A DNA stretch of 5,824 bases from Planctomycetota bacterium (lineage in GTDB: Bacteria; Planctomycetota; PUPC01), in contig PWKM01000054.1 of the NCBI GenBank assembly GCA_003559755.1, positions 1-5,824 on the forward strand, read 5' to 3'. The notes beneath the pieces were generated by a model, which was given only the letters and a program-made list of their open reading frames with translations, searched no databases and was not told the DNA's origin. This document shows positions 5,125 to 5,824 of this stretch, in pieces; positions within the stretch are counted from its first letter, which is position 1, and every line of letters begins with the position of its first letter. Position numbers and translations under genes: made by a program.

Positions 5125-5824
5125 TCAGTCCGATCTGACCTCGCCGAGCAGCTTCATATAGGCGCGGCTTCGTTCGGCGGCCTGCCTGCCGCCGGGGACC
5201 TCGGCCAGGCGCTCGAGTTCTCTCTCGACGGCGTCCGGGCGATCCGTGAAGTAGAACAGTGCGGCGAGTGCGGACCGTTCGTCCAGTGTCAGTTCGTCGC
5301 GGCTGTGCCGGATGAGAGTCCGGAGGGCATCCGGGGTCAGTTCGTTCCATTCTGCCGCCCGGACCGCGCCGGTGTCGGTAAACAGTATCAGGTTGTTTCG
5401 ACGCACGCTCATCACCTTGCCCTGGATCGCGGTCCCGTCTCGCAATTCGAGCTCGACTTCTTTGTCTCTGAGTTCATTGTGCGCCGTTCCCAGTTTCTCG
5501 ACCAGGGACGAAAGCTTGTCCAGGTCTCTGACTGCGGCCCGTATATGCCGGGCCGGCTCGTCGGTGTGGAGGTTGTCGAGGGTCGCCTCGAGCCGAGCCG
5601 CCGCCTGATCGAATTCGAGTCGTGCGTTCAGGTCGGGAAATTGCTACAGTGCCGCCCGGATGGTCTCGAGGTCGGCCAGTCTCTGCTGGTCGGTCTGCTG
5701 TTCCTGTCGCCGCTGCTCTTCTTCTTCGAGTCGGCGTTCCGCTTCGGCCTCCGCCCTTTCCTTAGCGGCTTCGACCGCCCTTCCCTTGTGCAGCGCCCGC
5801 AGGCGGAGCGAACGAATGCCGAAT
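5125..5824 (-). pseudogene. Unrecognised coiled-coil-type protein gene interrupted by an in-frame TAG, 5' end outside window
   Basis: The frame enters from the right edge and ends in TGA at 5125-5127. It encodes 231 visible residues plus one amber codon at 5644-5646 (codon 60). Residues 1-59 begin with basic FGIRSLRLRALHKGR and continue as an Ala/Glu/Arg/Gln-rich helix, probably a coiled coil. After the TAG the frame stays open for 172 residues: amphipathic helices, then a small beta-rich module (VELELRDGTAIQGKVMSV, NNLILFTDTGAV), then a helical tail. The 60 codons at 5461-5640 have about 70% G or C at the third base by my count, so coding character continues past the stop. No ATG or credible ribosome binding site restarts translation soon after it; the first usable codon, TTG at 5445, would give only 106 residues. 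A single C-to-T change (CAG to TAG) would explain the break. I do not recognise the family. A sequencing error or readthrough are the alternatives to a true pseudogene. Confidence 0.6.

Overview
The window is GC-rich bacterial DNA in which every recognisable gene lies on the minus strand. The order in the direction of transcription is: the end of an unrecognised coiled-coil-type protein gene (5824 to 5125), dnaA (4519 to 3155), and a very large exported beta-propeller protein gene (2804 to 1, running off the left edge). The combination of dnaA with an exported PQQ-like propeller protein carrying helical TPR-like flanks, the GC-rich codons and the wide intergenic gaps suggests a Planctomycetota bacterium, possibly Phycisphaerae. 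That placement is an inference from gene style, not from a marker gene.

Right part (5125-5824): the reading frame of the first gene is open and protein-like from the window edge to its TGA, except for one in-frame TAG at 5644-5646. This makes it a broken gene, a sequencing error or a readthrough case. The following 605 bases (4520-5124) hold no convincing gene. They contain a pair of A-tracts, GC-rich inverted repeats, a cluster of GTTATG motifs, and a strong sigma70-type promoter (TTGACA, 17 bp, TATCAT) reading into dnaA. Two nested dyads overlap that promoter's -10 element and presumed start point. A replication origin could lie here, but I found no consensus DnaA boxes.

Middle (3155-4519): a complete dnaA with all the expected motifs. 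It has no ATG at its start; a TTG behind a good ribosome binding site is the best start.

Left part (1-3154): a 350-base gap follows dnaA. It carries a second good promoter (TTGAGT, 16 bp, TATAAT), whose transcript would have a leader of about 230 nt with a repeated small hairpin and a 13-nt palindrome. It is followed by a Shine-Dalgarno sequence and the propeller gene: signal peptide, helical repeats, six visible propeller blades, then more helices.

The three genes do not form an obvious pathway. dnaA and the propeller gene each appear to have their own promoter and a long leader, so they are probably separate transcription units, although no clear terminator follows dnaA. I did not find a clearly new multi-gene system. 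The best leads are the amber-interrupted gene and the two structured promoter/leader regions.
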